Positions 22,678 to 33,961 of a stretch of DNA of 64,000 bases are shown one piece after another (the stretch's first letter is position 1; each line of letters begins with the position of its first letter). This DNA is from Aureobasidium sp. EXF-3400 (taxonomy: Eukaryota > Ascomycota > Dothideomycetes > Dothideales > Saccotheciaceae). The translations under genes were made by a program, and so were the position numbers. Location of the stretch: contig SWBL01000129.1 of NCBI GenBank assembly GCA_024195585.1, positions 59,981 through 123,980 of the forward strand. Direction: 5' to 3'. Below the pieces are notes generated by a model. The model was not told where the DNA came from. It saw only the letters and a list, made by a program, of their open reading frames with translations, and made no database searches.

Positions 22678-23796
22678 TTAACCAAGCTTCGTCTTGCCAT
22701 AGGCTCCGCCTGCCGTCTTGCGCATTTCCAGTGCTTTCCTGTATGGTGGCGCAGTTGGCGGTTGCACAGGGTCCAGCACAACATGGTCCTTAGGCAGGTG
22801 GTATGAAGCATCTGCATCGTATGCTGAAAGATCTCCACAAGCCAAGAAAGGTGCAATCCACCTGATATCCTTGCTGTCCTCTTCATCTTCAGAGCCCAGC
22901 TCTAGCTCCGTAATTCCGTCCGATCTCAGCTTACGCGACGGTAGAGTCTTCTCAAGCTTCATCTCTTCAGGTACTTGTAGTTGCGTGCCTGCACCTAAAG
23001 GGTTTTCGAGACTGGCCTTGAAGCCCTTGGGTGGGCGGAACCCTGTGCACACAACGAATGCCTCCACACTGCTTGCACGACTACTCCTCGGCTTAGCCAC
23101 TCGCACTCGCTCAAATACAATCTTGAGCTGCGCATAGAGGAGATCGACATCCTTGCCACGGAAAATCTTGGCCACAAATTTACCACCGGGTTTCAGCACA
23201 CAGAGAGCAAGGTTTAGCGCTGCCCAGAGTAATTGTGATTGCACGTATGTATCGAGGTCGTGCAGACCAGTAACATCGGGCGCACCATCTGAGATGACCA
23301 GATCCACAGGGTGGGATGCTTGCACAGAGGTAGGGTCGAAAGTCTCCGGATCCAAAGCCTTGAGTAATAAAGGGATGGTTGAAGGATGTGTGATATCTGC
23401 GCGCATGGTCACAATGCCTTCCAGAGGTGACATTGGCTGCAGATCAATGGCCACGATCTTGACATTTTCTCTTGGTTGAAGTTGCTGTTTTTGTTCTGGC
23501 TCTGGTTTGAATCCGGAAACCGATGTAGTGGTTTGGCCATGCGATTCAAGCTTTTCTCTGGCTTGCTTGTCCTCCCAGCCAGCGCGTCCGATCTTTTCGC
23601 CCTTGATCAAAACGCGAGACAAAACTTGACTCCAACTTCCAGGTGCGGCGCAAAGATCGACTACGCGAGTGACTCCTTCGAAAAGATTGAATTCCTCATC
23701 CAGTTGTAGAAGCTTGAACGCACTGCGGGCACGCCAGCCTTGCTCTTTGGCGAGACGATAGTAAGCATCGCGCTTGTCTTTAGACGACTTGCCCAT
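22678..23796 (-). CDS. TRM7: tRNA 2'-O-methyltransferase Trm7 (FtsJ family)
   Basis: Single exon, 372 residues. Trm7 methylates the 2'-OH of positions 32 and 34 in the anticodon loop of several tRNAs, with Trm732 and Trm734 as partners. The start [20 protein letters not shown] and [16 protein letters not shown] are classic FtsJ/Trm7, with the SAM motif [35 protein letters not shown], and [19 protein letters not shown] containing the catalytic lysine. The K-D-K-E tetrad is present. A non-conserved insert of about 50 residues sits between the SAM motif and [14 protein letters not shown], longer than in yeast Trm7. The C-terminal [20 protein letters not shown] is typical of fungal orthologs. The open frame upstream of 23796 is in the shared promoter. 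Confidence 0.94.
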   Translation of the reverse strand: MGKSSKDKRDAYYRLAKEQGWRARSAFKLLQLDEEFNLFEGVTRVVDLCAAPGSWSQVLSRVLIKGEKIGRAGWEDKQAREKLESHGQTTTSVSGFKPEPEQKQQLQPRENVKIVAIDLQPMSPLEGIVTMRADITHPSTIPLLLKALDPETFDPTSVQASHPVDLVISDGAPDVTGLHDLDTYVQSQLLWAALNLALCVLKPGGKFVAKIFRGKDVDLLYAQLKIVFERVRVAKPRSSRASSVEAFVVCTGFRPPKGFKASLENPLGAGTQLQVPEEMKLEKTLPSRKLRSDGITELELGSEDEEDSKDIRWIAPFLACGDLSAYDADASYHLPKDHVVLDPVQPPTAPPYRKALEMRKTAGGAYGKTKLG

Positions 23797-23998
23797 TCTC
23801 AATCGGACCCGAACAATTATAGATGAGAAGTCGATTCTAAATCTCGTAGTTGATGTATCTCTCCAATGCTTGGTCGATCTCAGAAAGAGTCTGCCGAGGC
23901 TCTCCCGCAAACCTGGACCCTTGAACTTTTCCATCTCTTGGCGTCTATTGACATTTTCCATCTTTCTTTCCATCAATATCACCACACATAAGATAATC
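23797..23998. promoter_or_regulatory. Shared TRM7/MAK5 promoter
   Basis: 202 bp between divergent starts of two RNA-processing genes. A GATGAG near 23822 resembles the core of the PAC element of yeast ribosome-biogenesis promoters, and two short T-rich blocks ending in TTTTCC lie closer to MAK5. The match is partial and could be chance. Confidence 0.4.
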
Positions 23999-26470
23999 AT
24001 GGCTGCAACTGAGAGCAAGCGTGCCCTGCCTCCAAAGGTGGCGGCAATGAAAGCCAGAAAGCGACAAAAGCTGGAGGACACAAAGGCTGGAAAGAAGGCG
24101 ACCACAACCAAATCTTCGCAAGCAGCGCCACCAAAATCGGAAAAAGTGCGTCTGGACGATTTGGCCTGGAATGATGTCGAAATGCCGGATAGATTGGATG
24201 ATTTTGAAGGTTTCTACGGTCTTGAGGAGATTGATGATGTAGATGTTGTCAAAGACGACAATGGCATTATTTCTTATCGGGCTACCAGCGACAAGGCTAC
24301 CAAGAAGAGAGCCGCTCCGGAGGAGTCAGAGGACGACGGCGAAGAGTTCACTGGCTTCGGTGACGACGATCAAGAGGAAGACGATAAGGAGGAGGGTGGT
24401 GCTATGACCATCGAGACTGTCACACCTAGATCTGCTCCCGAACTTGAAGAAGGAGAAACCTGGGAAGACCGCAAGAAGAAGCAAAAGGAATTGCAGAAGC
24501 AGCAGTTGAAGGAAAAGAAGCAAAAGGAAAACAAGGAGAAGCAAAAGGCAAACAAAGAAAAGAAGAAGGAAAAGAAGCCAAAGCCGGAGAAGAAGCCAAA
24601 CGATGCTGCTGCCGAGTCCGAAGTCGGATCTTCAGCATTTGCCAACCTTCTGGACGAAGAAGAGGACGAAGGCGCCGATATTACCGCATGGCGCCCTCTC
24701 AACCTCTCGGACGATACTCTTGGAGCTCTTTCGAAGATGAAATTCCACCAACCATCAGCAATTCAAAAGGCAGCAATTCCCGAGGTTTTGGCAGGACACG
24801 ATGTCATTGGTAAGGCCAGCACTGGATCTGGAAAGACACTGGCTTTCGGCATTCCTATCCTGGAGCGCTATCTCGAGATGCAGAAGGTCGCTGGAAACAA
24901 CAAGAAGAAGGTCAACACCGAGGAAGAGGCCGCTCGCAAGCCTGCTCTGGCCTTGATTCTGTCGCCTACTCGTGAACTCGCTCATCAAATCTCCACTCAT
25001 CTCACAACTCTATGCTCTGCTGTCGAAAAGGCACCCTGGATTGTGACTCTTACTGGAGGTCTCTCGATGGCTAAGCAACAAAGACAACTCAAGAATGCGG
25101 ATATCATCATCGGTACTCCTGGACGTCTGTGGGAAATCATCAGTGGTGGTCACGGCATACTCAAGTGGCTGAAGCAGATCCAGTTCCTGGTCATTGATGA
25201 AGCCGATAGACTGCTTAGTCAAGGTCACTTCAAGGAGCTCGAGGAGATCATCAACGTTCTTGAGCGTAAAGACGACTTCAAAGCCGAGGAACACGAGGAT
25301 GAAGATGACGAGGCACCCGAAGAGGTTGAGGAGGTTCAGAGACAAACGCTCGTCTTCTCCGCTACCTTCCACAAGGGTTTGCAGCATAAACTCGCAGGTA
25401 AGGCCAAGCCAGGTGCCGGTCTCATGGACAAGAAGGAGAGTATGGAGTACCTGCTCAAGAAGCTCAACTTCCGCGAGGAGAAGCCCAAGTTCGTCGACGT
25501 CAACCCAATCAGTCAGATGGCTTCTGGTCTCAAGGAAGGCATGGTTGAGTGCGGTGGCACTGAGAAGGATCTTTACCTATACGCACTTCTTCTGTTGCAC
25601 CCAAACGCCAGGACGATAGTATTCTGCAACTCTATCTCTGCCGTGCGTCGTCTAACGCCATTCTTGCAAAATCTGCAACTGCCCGTTCACGCTCTGCACT
25701 CGCAAATGGCACAGAAGGCACGTCTTCGTGCAATCGAGCGCTTCACCTCAAACAACCAGAACAAGACCAACCACAAGGGTTCTATTCTGCTTGCCACCGA
25801 TGTCGCCGCCCGTGGTCTCGATATTCCTAACGTCAACCTGGTCATCCACTACCATCTTCCTCGCGCTGCAGACAACTACGTCCACAGATCCGGTCGCACC
25901 GCTCGCGCCGGCGAAACTGGTTCTAGTATCCTGATCTGTGGACCCGAAGAAGTCGCAGGCGTACGCCGATTGATCGCCAAAGTTCACGCCAGTTCCGCAG
26001 CTCAAGGCGCCGAGCCAGCCAACGACGCAGCAAAGAACGGCTACTTCATCCGCAGTCTAGATATTGATCGCCGCGTTGTCAGCAGACTGAAGCCCAGAGC
26101 CAATTTGTCGAAGAAACTCGCCGATACCACCATTGCAAAGGAAAAGAAACACAGTGAAGATGACTTCTTGAAGCAAGCGGCTGAAGACTTGGGTGTGGAT
26201 TATGACTCTGAAGAGTTCGAGAATGCACCTGGTAAAAGGGGTAGAGGTGCTGGTAGAATCAAGAAGGAGAGAGAAGCTAGAGGATTGACCAAGTCTGAGA
26301 CTGGTGCGCTGAGAGCCCAGTTGAGGGATATGTTGAGCTCTAGAGTCAATGTTGGTGTTAGTGAGAGGTATTTGACCTCGAGTGGTTTGGATATCGATTC
26401 TTTGTTGCAGCAGCAAGAGGCTGGTACGCATGGAGAGTTCTTGGGTACGGTTGCAGATCTCATGGAGTAG
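23999..26470 (+). CDS. MAK5: DEAD-box RNA helicase Mak5 (60S biogenesis)
   Basis: Single exon, 823 residues. Mak5 is a nucleolar ATP-dependent helicase needed for an early 60S ribosomal subunit step. Motifs in order: Q motif KFHQPSAIQ (about 248-256), Walker A ASTGSGKT (274-281), [19 protein letters not shown] (400-403), FSATF (motif III), [16 protein letters not shown] and [10 protein letters not shown]. The N-terminal 240 residues are charged and disordered with a long lysine/glutamate run ([11 protein letters not shown]), and an acidic insert follows DEAD; both are normal for Mak5. [15 protein letters not shown] is a signature of this subfamily. The ATG at 23999 gives [15 protein letters not shown]. 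An upstream in-frame extension to 23774 overlaps TRM7 and is rejected. Confidence 0.95.
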   Translation: MAATESKRALPPKVAAMKARKRQKLEDTKAGKKATTTKSSQAAPPKSEKVRLDDLAWNDVEMPDRLDDFEGFYGLEEIDDVDVVKDDNGIISYRATSDKATKKRAAPEESEDDGEEFTGFGDDDQEEDDKEEGGAMTIETVTPRSAPELEEGETWEDRKKKQKELQKQQLKEKKQKENKEKQKANKEKKKEKKPKPEKKPNDAAAESEVGSSAFANLLDEEEDEGADITAWRPLNLSDDTLGALSKMKFHQPSAIQKAAIPEVLAGHDVIGKASTGSGKTLAFGIPILERYLEMQKVAGNNKKKVNTEEEAARKPALALILSPTRELAHQISTHLTTLCSAVEKAPWIVTLTGGLSMAKQQRQLKNADIIIGTPGRLWEIISGGHGILKWLKQIQFLVIDEADRLLSQGHFKELEEIINVLERKDDFKAEEHEDEDDEAPEEVEEVQRQTLVFSATFHKGLQHKLAGKAKPGAGLMDKKESMEYLLKKLNFREEKPKFVDVNPISQMASGLKEGMVECGGTEKDLYLYALLLLHPNARTIVFCNSISAVRRLTPFLQNLQLPVHALHSQMAQKARLRAIERFTSNNQNKTNHKGSILLATDVAARGLDIPNVNLVIHYHLPRAADNYVHRSGRTARAGETGSSILICGPEEVAGVRRLIAKVHASSAAQGAEPANDAAKNGYFIRSLDIDRRVVSRLKPRANLSKKLADTTIAKEKKHSEDDFLKQAAEDLGVDYDSEEFENAPGKRGRGAGRIKKEREARGLTKSETGALRAQLRDMLSSRVNVGVSERYLTSSGLDIDSLLQQQEAGTHGEFLGTVADLME

Positions 26471-26536
26471 ATGGAAGAAGGAAGAAGGCATTGTTCATAC
26501 GCTCCAAGCATTTTTATTTTTCTCCTTTCTTACAGA

Positions 26537-27985
26537 CTAATTCTTCAGACTGTCGAGTCCGCCTTCGTATTCGCTGACGTCGTACTCATCAGGATACTTC
26601 TCAATGATACTCCTCAGTTTCTCCATCTGTTCCTTCTGTTCCTCGGTGAGCTCCTCATACACGCCTTCCATCATATTCCTCAAAGCTGGTCTCTTCTCCT
26701 TCTCAGCCTGCTTGAACGCAGCCAAAATCTCCTTCTTCAACACAGCTCGAGCTTCTTTCTCTTTCTCCTCATCCCATATGCCTTTTCCTTCCATCCACTT
26801 GCGCAGACGAGTGATGGGGTTATCTCTCCGCTTCCAGTCTTCTACCTCCACTTTGGCGCGGTATGCGAAACTGTCGTCTGAGGTACTGTGATGGGAGACA
26901 CGGTAACTCATTGCTTCGATCAAGATAGGTTTACCGCCGTCTTCGAGACACATGCGACGAGCCTCTTTGGTGACTTCTCTGACGGCTAGAATGTCATTGC
27001 CATCAACGCGGATGGTATCGATGCCGTAGCCTACACCTCTGGATGCAATGCCATCACCACGGTATTGCTCAAGCGTTGGTGTCGAGATGGCATATCCGTT
27101 GTTTCTGCAGATGAAGATGACGGGGCATTTTCTGGTAGCGGCGATGTTGAGAGCAGCGTGAAAGTCACCTTCACTGGCTGCGCCTTCGCCAAAGTAGCAT
27201 GCCACACAGCGTTGCGTGTCTTTTGGGTTCATTGCATTTTGCATCTTGACCGCATAGGCTGCACCAGACGCTTGAGGAATCTGCGTGGCCAAAGGCGAAC
27301 TGATGGTGTGGATGTGGTACTTCGTGCTTCCATAATGAACTGGCATGTTGCGACCTAACCCTGGATCGTGTTTATTGGCATAGAGTTGGTTCATGAAATC
27401 TGCGGGTGTGAAGCCGCGGTATTTGAAGATTCCAGTCTCGCGGTATTGGGCAAAGATTGGGTCACTGGGGTCTAAGGCGGAGGTTGAGCCGACTGCTATG
27501 CCTTCTTCACCTGCTGAGACCATGTAGAAACTGATGCGGCCTTGTCTTTGTGCGTCGAACATGATTAGATCCATTACTGTTCACTAGATCAGTCGTGTTC
27601 TTGATGGCGGAATAGGTTCATACTTACTGCTCACGCTAAGCATGTCCTTGTACATCTTGATGAGATGATCATTCGAGATATCAGAGGGCTCCCTCGACTT
27701 GTCGACTACAACACCATCTTGATCCAGAATACGATAAGTGGGCATAGCTTTCTTATTCGAAGGCCGTGTGAAGTCGAGATTCGTTGTGAACTTGCTGTCT
27801 ATAGCACCTGGAAAGCGTACGCTGGCCACTTCTCAGTACGTCTCAAAACACAAGGAGAAATGACAATAAATATACCTGTCTGAGCCCGGCCGTTGTGATA
27901 CAGAGTTCCATCTTCTGGTCACACTTTGGAAAGAACATTTTGATGGGCGAAAAGCCACAGGAAACGTGGATTTGAGAATACTCAT
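26537..27985 (-). CDS. Branched-chain 2-oxoacid dehydrogenase E1 alpha subunit
   Basis: Three exons on the minus strand, 27876-27985, 27628-27821 and 26537-27576, encode 447 residues. The enzyme is the thiamine-diphosphate-dependent decarboxylase subunit of the mitochondrial branched-chain 2-oxoacid dehydrogenase complex (leucine, isoleucine, valine breakdown). The N-terminus MSILKSTFPVAFRPSK is a mitochondrial presequence. Body motifs are MDLIMFDAQRQGRISFYMVS, GEEGIAVGSTSAL, the ThDP site CYFGEGAASEGDFHAALN with FICRNNGYAIS, and YRVSHHSTSDDSFAYR, which carries the serines phosphorylated by the complex kinase in mammals. The first intron acceptor was taken as GCCAG at 27822 because only it keeps frame into VRFPGAIDSKF. 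Divergent from COQ5, also mitochondrial. Confidence 0.92.
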
Positions 27986-28241
27986 GTTGCGATTCTTTGC
28001 AGCAGGAACTCGCACTCGAGAGACAGGGACTCGAGAAGTACAATGATGGCTACCCCCTCCGCATATTCGTTCGGGCCCTCGGTAGCGCGCCCTTGTTCCG
28101 TCCGGGGTAGGGCGCAGAGGATCTATCCGTCGGATCTAATCTCCGATCTTTGTGAGATATGTAGCTTGGCACAGCGGCGTTTGTGTCGCCAAAGTTCATG
28201 CTTGATGGTTGAGAGGCAAGCACAATCAACACACATCAACC
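27986..28241. promoter_or_regulatory. Shared E1-alpha/COQ5 promoter
   Basis: 256 bp between the starts of two divergent nuclear genes for mitochondrial enzymes. CA-rich leader sequence precedes the COQ5 ATG. No clear TATA box. Confidence 0.45.
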
Positions 28242-29229
28242 ATGTCTTCATTCGTTCCTCGCGCCGCAAAGCGGTTACGGCTTTCCACTCGCACTGTCAC
28301 ACCTCTGCCCGTCCGCGCATTCTCGACTTCGCCATATCTCGCCGAGCAAAAACGCAATAATGAAAAGACGACGCATTTCGGTTTCGAGAGCATTGCCGAG
28401 TCATTGAAGGAGTCAAAAGGTATGAGAGAATCCTCTGCTTGTTTCGAACATCAGCTAATAGCTCAAATCAACAGTCGGTGCCGTTTTCAGCTCCGTCGCC
28501 TCATCCTACGACACAATGAACGACTTCATGTCCCTCGGTATCCACCGCCTCTGGAAAGACCACTTTGTCCGCAGCATAAACCCCGGCAGCCACACTCCGG
28601 GCGCCCCCCAAACCGGCTGGAAAGTCCTGGATATTGCAGGCGGCACCGGCGACATTGCCTTCCGCATCCTGGACCACGCAACAAACATAAACCACGATCC
28701 AAACACACACGTTACAATTTCAGACATCAACCCTGACATGCTTGCTGAAGGCCGCAAGCGCGCTGCCCTTTCCCACTACAACGGCACCGGCAGACTGGAT
28801 TTCGTAGAGGCGAATGCAGAGAACTTGCACATGATTCCTGATAACAGTATGGATCTGTACACAGTCTCTTTCGGCATCCGCAACTTTACACACAAGGATA
28901 TTGCTTTGAAGGAAGCTTTCCGCGTCTTGAAGCCTGGTGGTGTGTTTGCCTGTCTCGAGTTCAGCAAGGTCAATAACCCCGTGTTTGATTTCGTGTACAA
29001 GCGATGGAGTTTTGCTGCTATTCCTTTGATTGGACAGGTTGTTGCTGGAGACAGAGATAGTTATCAATATCTTGTTGAGAGTATTGAGAGATTCCCCAGT
29101 CAGACTGAGTGGAGGGATATGATCAAGGAAGCTGGATTTGTCGTTCCTGGTGGTGAGAATGGTCAAGGTTGGGAGGACTTGACTAATGGTATTGCTGCCA
29201 TTCACAAGGGTGTCAAGCCGTTGAAGTAG
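28242..29229 (+). CDS. COQ5: Ubiquinone biosynthesis C-methyltransferase Coq5
   Basis: Two exons, 28242-28419 and 28475-29229, give 310 residues. Coq5 performs the C-methylation step converting DDMQH2 to DMQH2 in the coenzyme Q complex on the matrix side of the mitochondrial inner membrane. A basic, serine-rich presequence ends around STSPYLAEQ. THFGFESIAESLKESKVGAV crosses the intron, then SSYDTMNDFMSLGIHRLWKD, the SAM motif VLDIAGGTGDIAFRIL, SDINPDMLAEGRKRA, DLYTVSFGIRNFTHKDIAL and VLKPGGVFACLEFSKV, all UbiE/Coq5 signatures. The C-terminus AGFVVPGGENGQGWEDLTNG is family typical. The 55-nt intron has GTATGA and ACAG ends. Confidence 0.96.
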
Positions 29230-30452
29230 AGTGGTCGCTTTAACATAGACCATCGATGTTCTGATCTGTAAAAATACATACATAAAGCGATATTGTACAA
29301 CTATTCATACCTTTGGTTGTATGGCTGTCGTGACTCCTTCTCCAGGTCGCTCGGAATCGGATTGCCTGACTAGAGTCTATATACCGGCAGGGTCGTACTC
29401 CCAGCGATGCATATATCGCCTTTTTCTCACTATCAGGGCGGCAAATGAACTCGAGCGCCTCTCTGATTGTCCCACAAGCCAATCGGTGTATCATACAGCC
29501 ATGCGACCTCGTTGGTCGTCCTCGTGGCGCATACAATCCCATGTGGTTAGCTTGACACCTGTCCAGCGACCTTGAATATCGAAACGTCACCTCTGGACGT
29601 CACTTCCCTCGCTGCTAAACATAAGACGGTCGATAGCAACCATACGATATACGCATGAAGGATGACAAGGACTCTTGGTAGCTTTATGCTTCACAAAGGG
29701 ACACTTCCGAGACAAGTAAATCGGGAATAAGCATTCCTCTACTTGTACGCGTAAGACGCTAGGTCCCGCGGACATCAAAGCCTGACCATGAACACGAACG
29801 CCTCTCTCCCCTCTCTATCGGACAGTCACGGAAGCAACACTGCAAAAATCCAGTCAATAGCACTGTTGTAAAAATTGTGGTCTTGCCAATATTTTTATAA
29901 GCTCGCTCTATTTCAATAACTACCAACCTAACCACCAGCTCCAACGCTTTCTGCAAACTAATCAAAGGGTGTGTGTGAAAGACCAAGAGGACGCAAAGAA
30001 GAAAGAACCACTCGAATAGCCTAAGGCCGAAGCAGAATGTGATTCAAAAGACATTACGTCCCCAACTGCCTAGCTTTCAAGTGACGATGTATTGACAATG
30101 TGGAGAGCGTCAAATGAAAGCTAGGCAGACGCAAAGGGGGGGGATGAGTGTAAAGGAAAATCTGAAAGTGAAAAAGGGAGTGACTTCAACAAGCAAAGAT
30201 TTTGAGGTAAAATCAACAAGCCGAAAGGGAGAAAAGGGGGGTGAGATGCCACAATAAAAGTAAAGATATCGGGGTATCGTCCAGAAGAAAATAAAACCGT
30301 GCTACCAGGACAACAACATTCAAGCTGATACTTGGGAGGGAGACGATAGGAGAGGCTCTAAGCCGTGAATCATCAACATCATTAATCGAGAACACAAAAG
30401 ACAGAACAAGGGCATTTCATCGTGACGAGCCTGGAGAGGCACACCACGAATG
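29230..30452. other. Convergent intergenic region COQ5 / copper-fist gene
   Basis: 1223 bp between two convergent stops. Sequence is A/G-rich and low in complexity toward 30100-30300 (runs of G and A), consistent with a long 3' untranslated region of the regulator. Short ORFs have no recognisable content. No RNA gene or repeat found. Confidence 0.45.
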
Positions 30453-32255
30453 TTAGCTTGACCAGCCCTGGTTGTTGAAGTCATTTGTCGAGAAGTTCTG
30501 ATCGTAGTTGTAGGTGTTGAGGAAGTCTTGTCCGGCAGGGACCATAATGTTGTCGTTCCAGTTGACAAGCTTGGAACCACCGTCGAAATCGAAGAATTGA
30601 TCGTTCATGCTTGAGTTGTCTGCACTGAACTTGGGAGAGGGAGCAGCGGTTGGAGCCATCGATGGGCCCGAAGAACCAGCAACGGAGTAGGCAATCGAGG
30701 CGCTGTTGTCGGCGTTGTTGCCCATGGCGTAGTCGATGAGGGCTGGGTCCCACTGGAAGTTGGACTGAGCAGGCGACTGAGACTGAACGGAAGAGGCCAT
30801 GTCGAAGCCAGAGAACTGAGACATGGATTGATCAGGGGACTGCTTGGACGACTTGGCATAGGTATCAGCGGTCATGGCAGCCAGATCGATGTTGCTTGTG
30901 TTCGGGTTCGAGTAGACTGGCATGCTCCAGCGATTGGACTGTCCGGTAGCCACGGAGAAGTCAAGGTCCAGGTTGTTCATGCTGTTGTTGACGTCGGTGC
31001 CCACAAGACCTTGCATGTTCATCGAGTATGGGTTGCTGTCGAATGTGTTCATTTCCTCTGTGGCTGGAATCTCATCAACTTCGGACATGGTCCCAGAAGA
31101 AGTGTTTGTCAGAGCGGGCTGGACGTCAAAGGAAGTGGTGTCGACCTTGGACCAGTCAAAGTTGTTCCAGAAGTCCGTGTTCATGTTGAGATCAGAGCTT
31201 GGCAAGGAGAATGCTGGCATAGAGGCCTCAGTAGTGGTAGTGCCAATGGAAGAAGTGCTAGGGAAACCGAAATCGGCGAACATAGAGGTGGTTGGAACAC
31301 TCGATGAAATAGTGGCAGCCGAGTACTGGGGCTGAGCGTCAATCGGAGGCTTCACGTCCTGCTGCATGGCTTCAGCCTGCATGGTGATGGCTGAGACAGG
31401 CGAAGCGTGACCAGAGTTGGTGTTCGATTGCTGCGCGGATACGTTGGGCTGGAACCAGGAGTGAGGCTGGTTTGAAGCGACTGCAGCAAGGCTGTCTACA
31501 GAACGGCGAGCATTGTTCTTGACCGGAACGGGCTGAGTGTGTGAGCGAGGCAGCTTATAGGGAGCACCGGATTCGTGGGCAGCATTGTTGTTGCGATGGC
31601 AGGGCTTGTGGTGGCCATTGGCAAAGACGGTCAGATGGCCTTCAGACTGGTGGGAGGTGAGTCGTGGCTTGCGTTGGCTGAGCGACTTCTTAGGTACGGT
31701 CGATGTCTCTTTGACGGCGTCCTTCTTGGGCGACACTTCGATGGGCTCCTTATGGTCCTTGGCGTCTTCAGGGGACGACTCTTTGAGGCTTGAGCAGATG
31801 CACTTTCCGCCGTGAGGGCAGCAACAACGGTGGTGTTCGTCGGATGAGGGAGATTCTTCGGCGACAGGATATAGTTCAGGCGAATGGTGTTCTGAAGAGG
31901 CCGAAGGGGGTGGCATGGGTATGCCTGACTCGGCAGCAGCAGCGATAGCAGCAGCTTTGGCTTCGGCCTCGCGCAGATGGATGCATTTCTCTTTGGCGTG
32001 GGGTTTCTCTCCACAATCGCATTTGACATGGGACGAGCGCTTCTTGCGTTCGGCGCGGCAGTGCGGGCATTGGGTGATGGGGCGGCCCTTCTTGGGGACG
32101 AAGAAGAGCTCACGGTCTGGAATGTCTATGAGAAAGGCACTTTATATACTGGCATTGGGGCGCGGCCACTTACCTGTATGGGTGCAGCCGCTGACACGGT
32201 GACCCTTTAGGCACGATTGGCATGCCCATTTGGTCCCATCTTCCTTGACTACCAT
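30453..32255 (-). CDS. Copper-fist DNA-binding transcription factor
   Basis: Two exons on the minus strand, 32174-32255 and 30453-32116, encode 581 residues. The copper-fist domain occupies residues 1-68: WACQSCLKGHRVSGCTHT gives zinc ligands C12, C15, C24 and H26, then DRELFFVPKKGRPITQCPHC with the KGRP minor-groove motif, and CDCGEKPHAKEKC. A second cysteine cluster, HHRCCCPHGGKCICSS (C125-C127, C133, C135), resembles the copper-binding repeats of Mac1/Cuf1/Ace1 but is short. The rest is Ser/Asn/Gln/Met-rich and disordered, as in activation domains. Such factors control copper or iron uptake, detoxification, or weak-acid stress (Haa1); which one is not decidable here. The frame stays open upstream of the ATG at 32253-32255 to an in-frame stop, so an extra 5' exon cannot be excluded. 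Confidence 0.88.
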
Positions 32256-33961
32256 ACCTGACGGGTTGAGAGCGGGGCCGGCGAGAGTACGTCGGTCGAG
32301 CGATTCGGATTGCAGTTTGTGAGGGGGTTTGGTCGCAGGGCCGGCCTGACGGGGAGGGCCTTGTTATTGCAGTGTTTTTGATAGAAATAAACCAAGGAAA
32401 ATAGCGTGGAGCTGGTATGTAAACAGAGAGATCACAAAATTGGAGAGGGTATCTTTGCGAAAAGGGTCTTTCAGAACGCCAGAGATGCAGGAGCGGGCCG
32501 GGGCGGATGTTCGCGGTCGAGTCCTTGCGACAGTGGTATGACGAGTGCCGGCGTGGATGGCAAAACGACGACGACGGACAGCGGTGAGGGGATCAAGAGA
32601 GGCGGCAGAGAGAGAAAATAGCACAGAGCGTATGGCCTTAGCACCACCGACAACGTCGGGGCCTTTCGAATGGCCTTTGGGCAAATACGAGCGACCACAA
32701 AATAAACAGGTTGTCGAACGACGATAGTAGTGAGAGAGGAGAAGATGGAGAGTCGTTTGTGCCATGAAGAGCCCGCACTCGAAAAACGCCAAGCCAACAA
32801 ACCAATGGTGCCAAACTGCAAGTGCGATCGTCAGCACAGGCCAGCATCCCCCCCGAGCCAAAAGACTCGACATTTCGGAGTCCAAAGAACACCTCGAGCT
32901 AAGAAGCGGCCGTCCGTCCTGTCCCATACCACACGCGATCCGCAATCTGCCGTGCGCAAAGTTGCGGTTCCTCCCTGCTCGACCTCTGTTTCGACGGCCG
33001 AGTTGTTCTTTATCCAGGTCAAGTTTCAACGCTAAGGGTGTTCTTTATCCAAGACCCGTTGAGCGTTCGTCATGATTCCACAGGACTTCACAGCCACCCC
33101 GTCTGCGCACAAGGGGAACAAGCATGGCCGATCGTTCGTGAGCCAGAGTGACCGCTGCGCTTGTATCCCGTATCACGCACGCACGAATCACGACACACTG
33201 TTGATTTGCTGCAGGATGCACCTCCTCAATGTCCTCATTCGTGCTGGTCAGTAACTTGCAATCTATGCACCGCGCTTCATAGCGGCCGTCGCTGCATGAA
33301 ATGCTATCGGCCGTCTGTCTGCTGACAGCGATCCCCTCGAGTTGAGGCTTTTAACAACTCAGGCGTCTGACTCAGTGCTTTCTCGGTACCTAAACTCGAG
33401 TCCGACTTCAAACAAACTGGTCGCAAACATGAGGGCGAGTGCTGATGCAAAAGTGAAACAATTGCCATCGAGACGCCCCTGAAACCCCAGACAAAGGCGG
33501 TTCGGCGAACAGAGATGATTCCAGTTCTCCGAGATGACATCTCAGTCTTCAGAGTCTAGATCTAGTGCAACGGCTAAAGGGAATGGCACCTCGGTACAAG
33601 CAGGGCGTTTCTTAGATAGGTCACTATTAGTTAAATTAGGCAGGCGTGGTCTCATGTTGCGGCGGGTCTGGCGGTCTGGCAAAGATGAAGGATGGAGAGG
33701 GGGACTTGTCGAGGGATTCGGCGATGGCTAAACATTGATCCGGGATGGGCGGTATGGATAGAATATCTGGAGCAAATCGACCTTGGCCGGAAAAATAGGG
33801 AGTCGGCATTGGTTTGCTGTAGCCGTGGTTCTACAACGCCATGGGGTTAAGGATGATGATTGAACGTGTTCGGCCAGCTCGGCATGGAGAGAGTGATATT
33901 GGCTGTATATCTCTCTTCCCCCCACATCTCGCCGCAACCACTCTGCGCGACCCTCTTGTAG
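32256..33961. other. Long divergent promoter of two transcription factors
   Basis: 1706 bp between the copper-fist gene and the Zn2Cys6 gene, the longest divergent spacer here. It should contain both promoters and probably long leaders. A minus-strand open frame of 221 codons (32364-33029) begins at TTG and shows no protein family pattern. No repeat recognised. Confidence 0.45.

Noticed and set aside
23774..23998. In-frame extension of MAK5 upstream of 23999
   Set aside because: It overlaps the TRM7 start and has no helicase-family sequence; the ATG at 23999 gives the normal Mak5 N-terminus.
27986..28015. Upstream start for the E1-alpha subunit at 28015
   Set aside because: That codon is GTG; the first ATG (27985) already gives a good mitochondrial presequence.
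32364..33029. 221-codon minus-strand ORF upstream of the copper-fist gene
   Set aside because: It starts at TTG, has no recognisable domain, and lies in the promoter/leader region.
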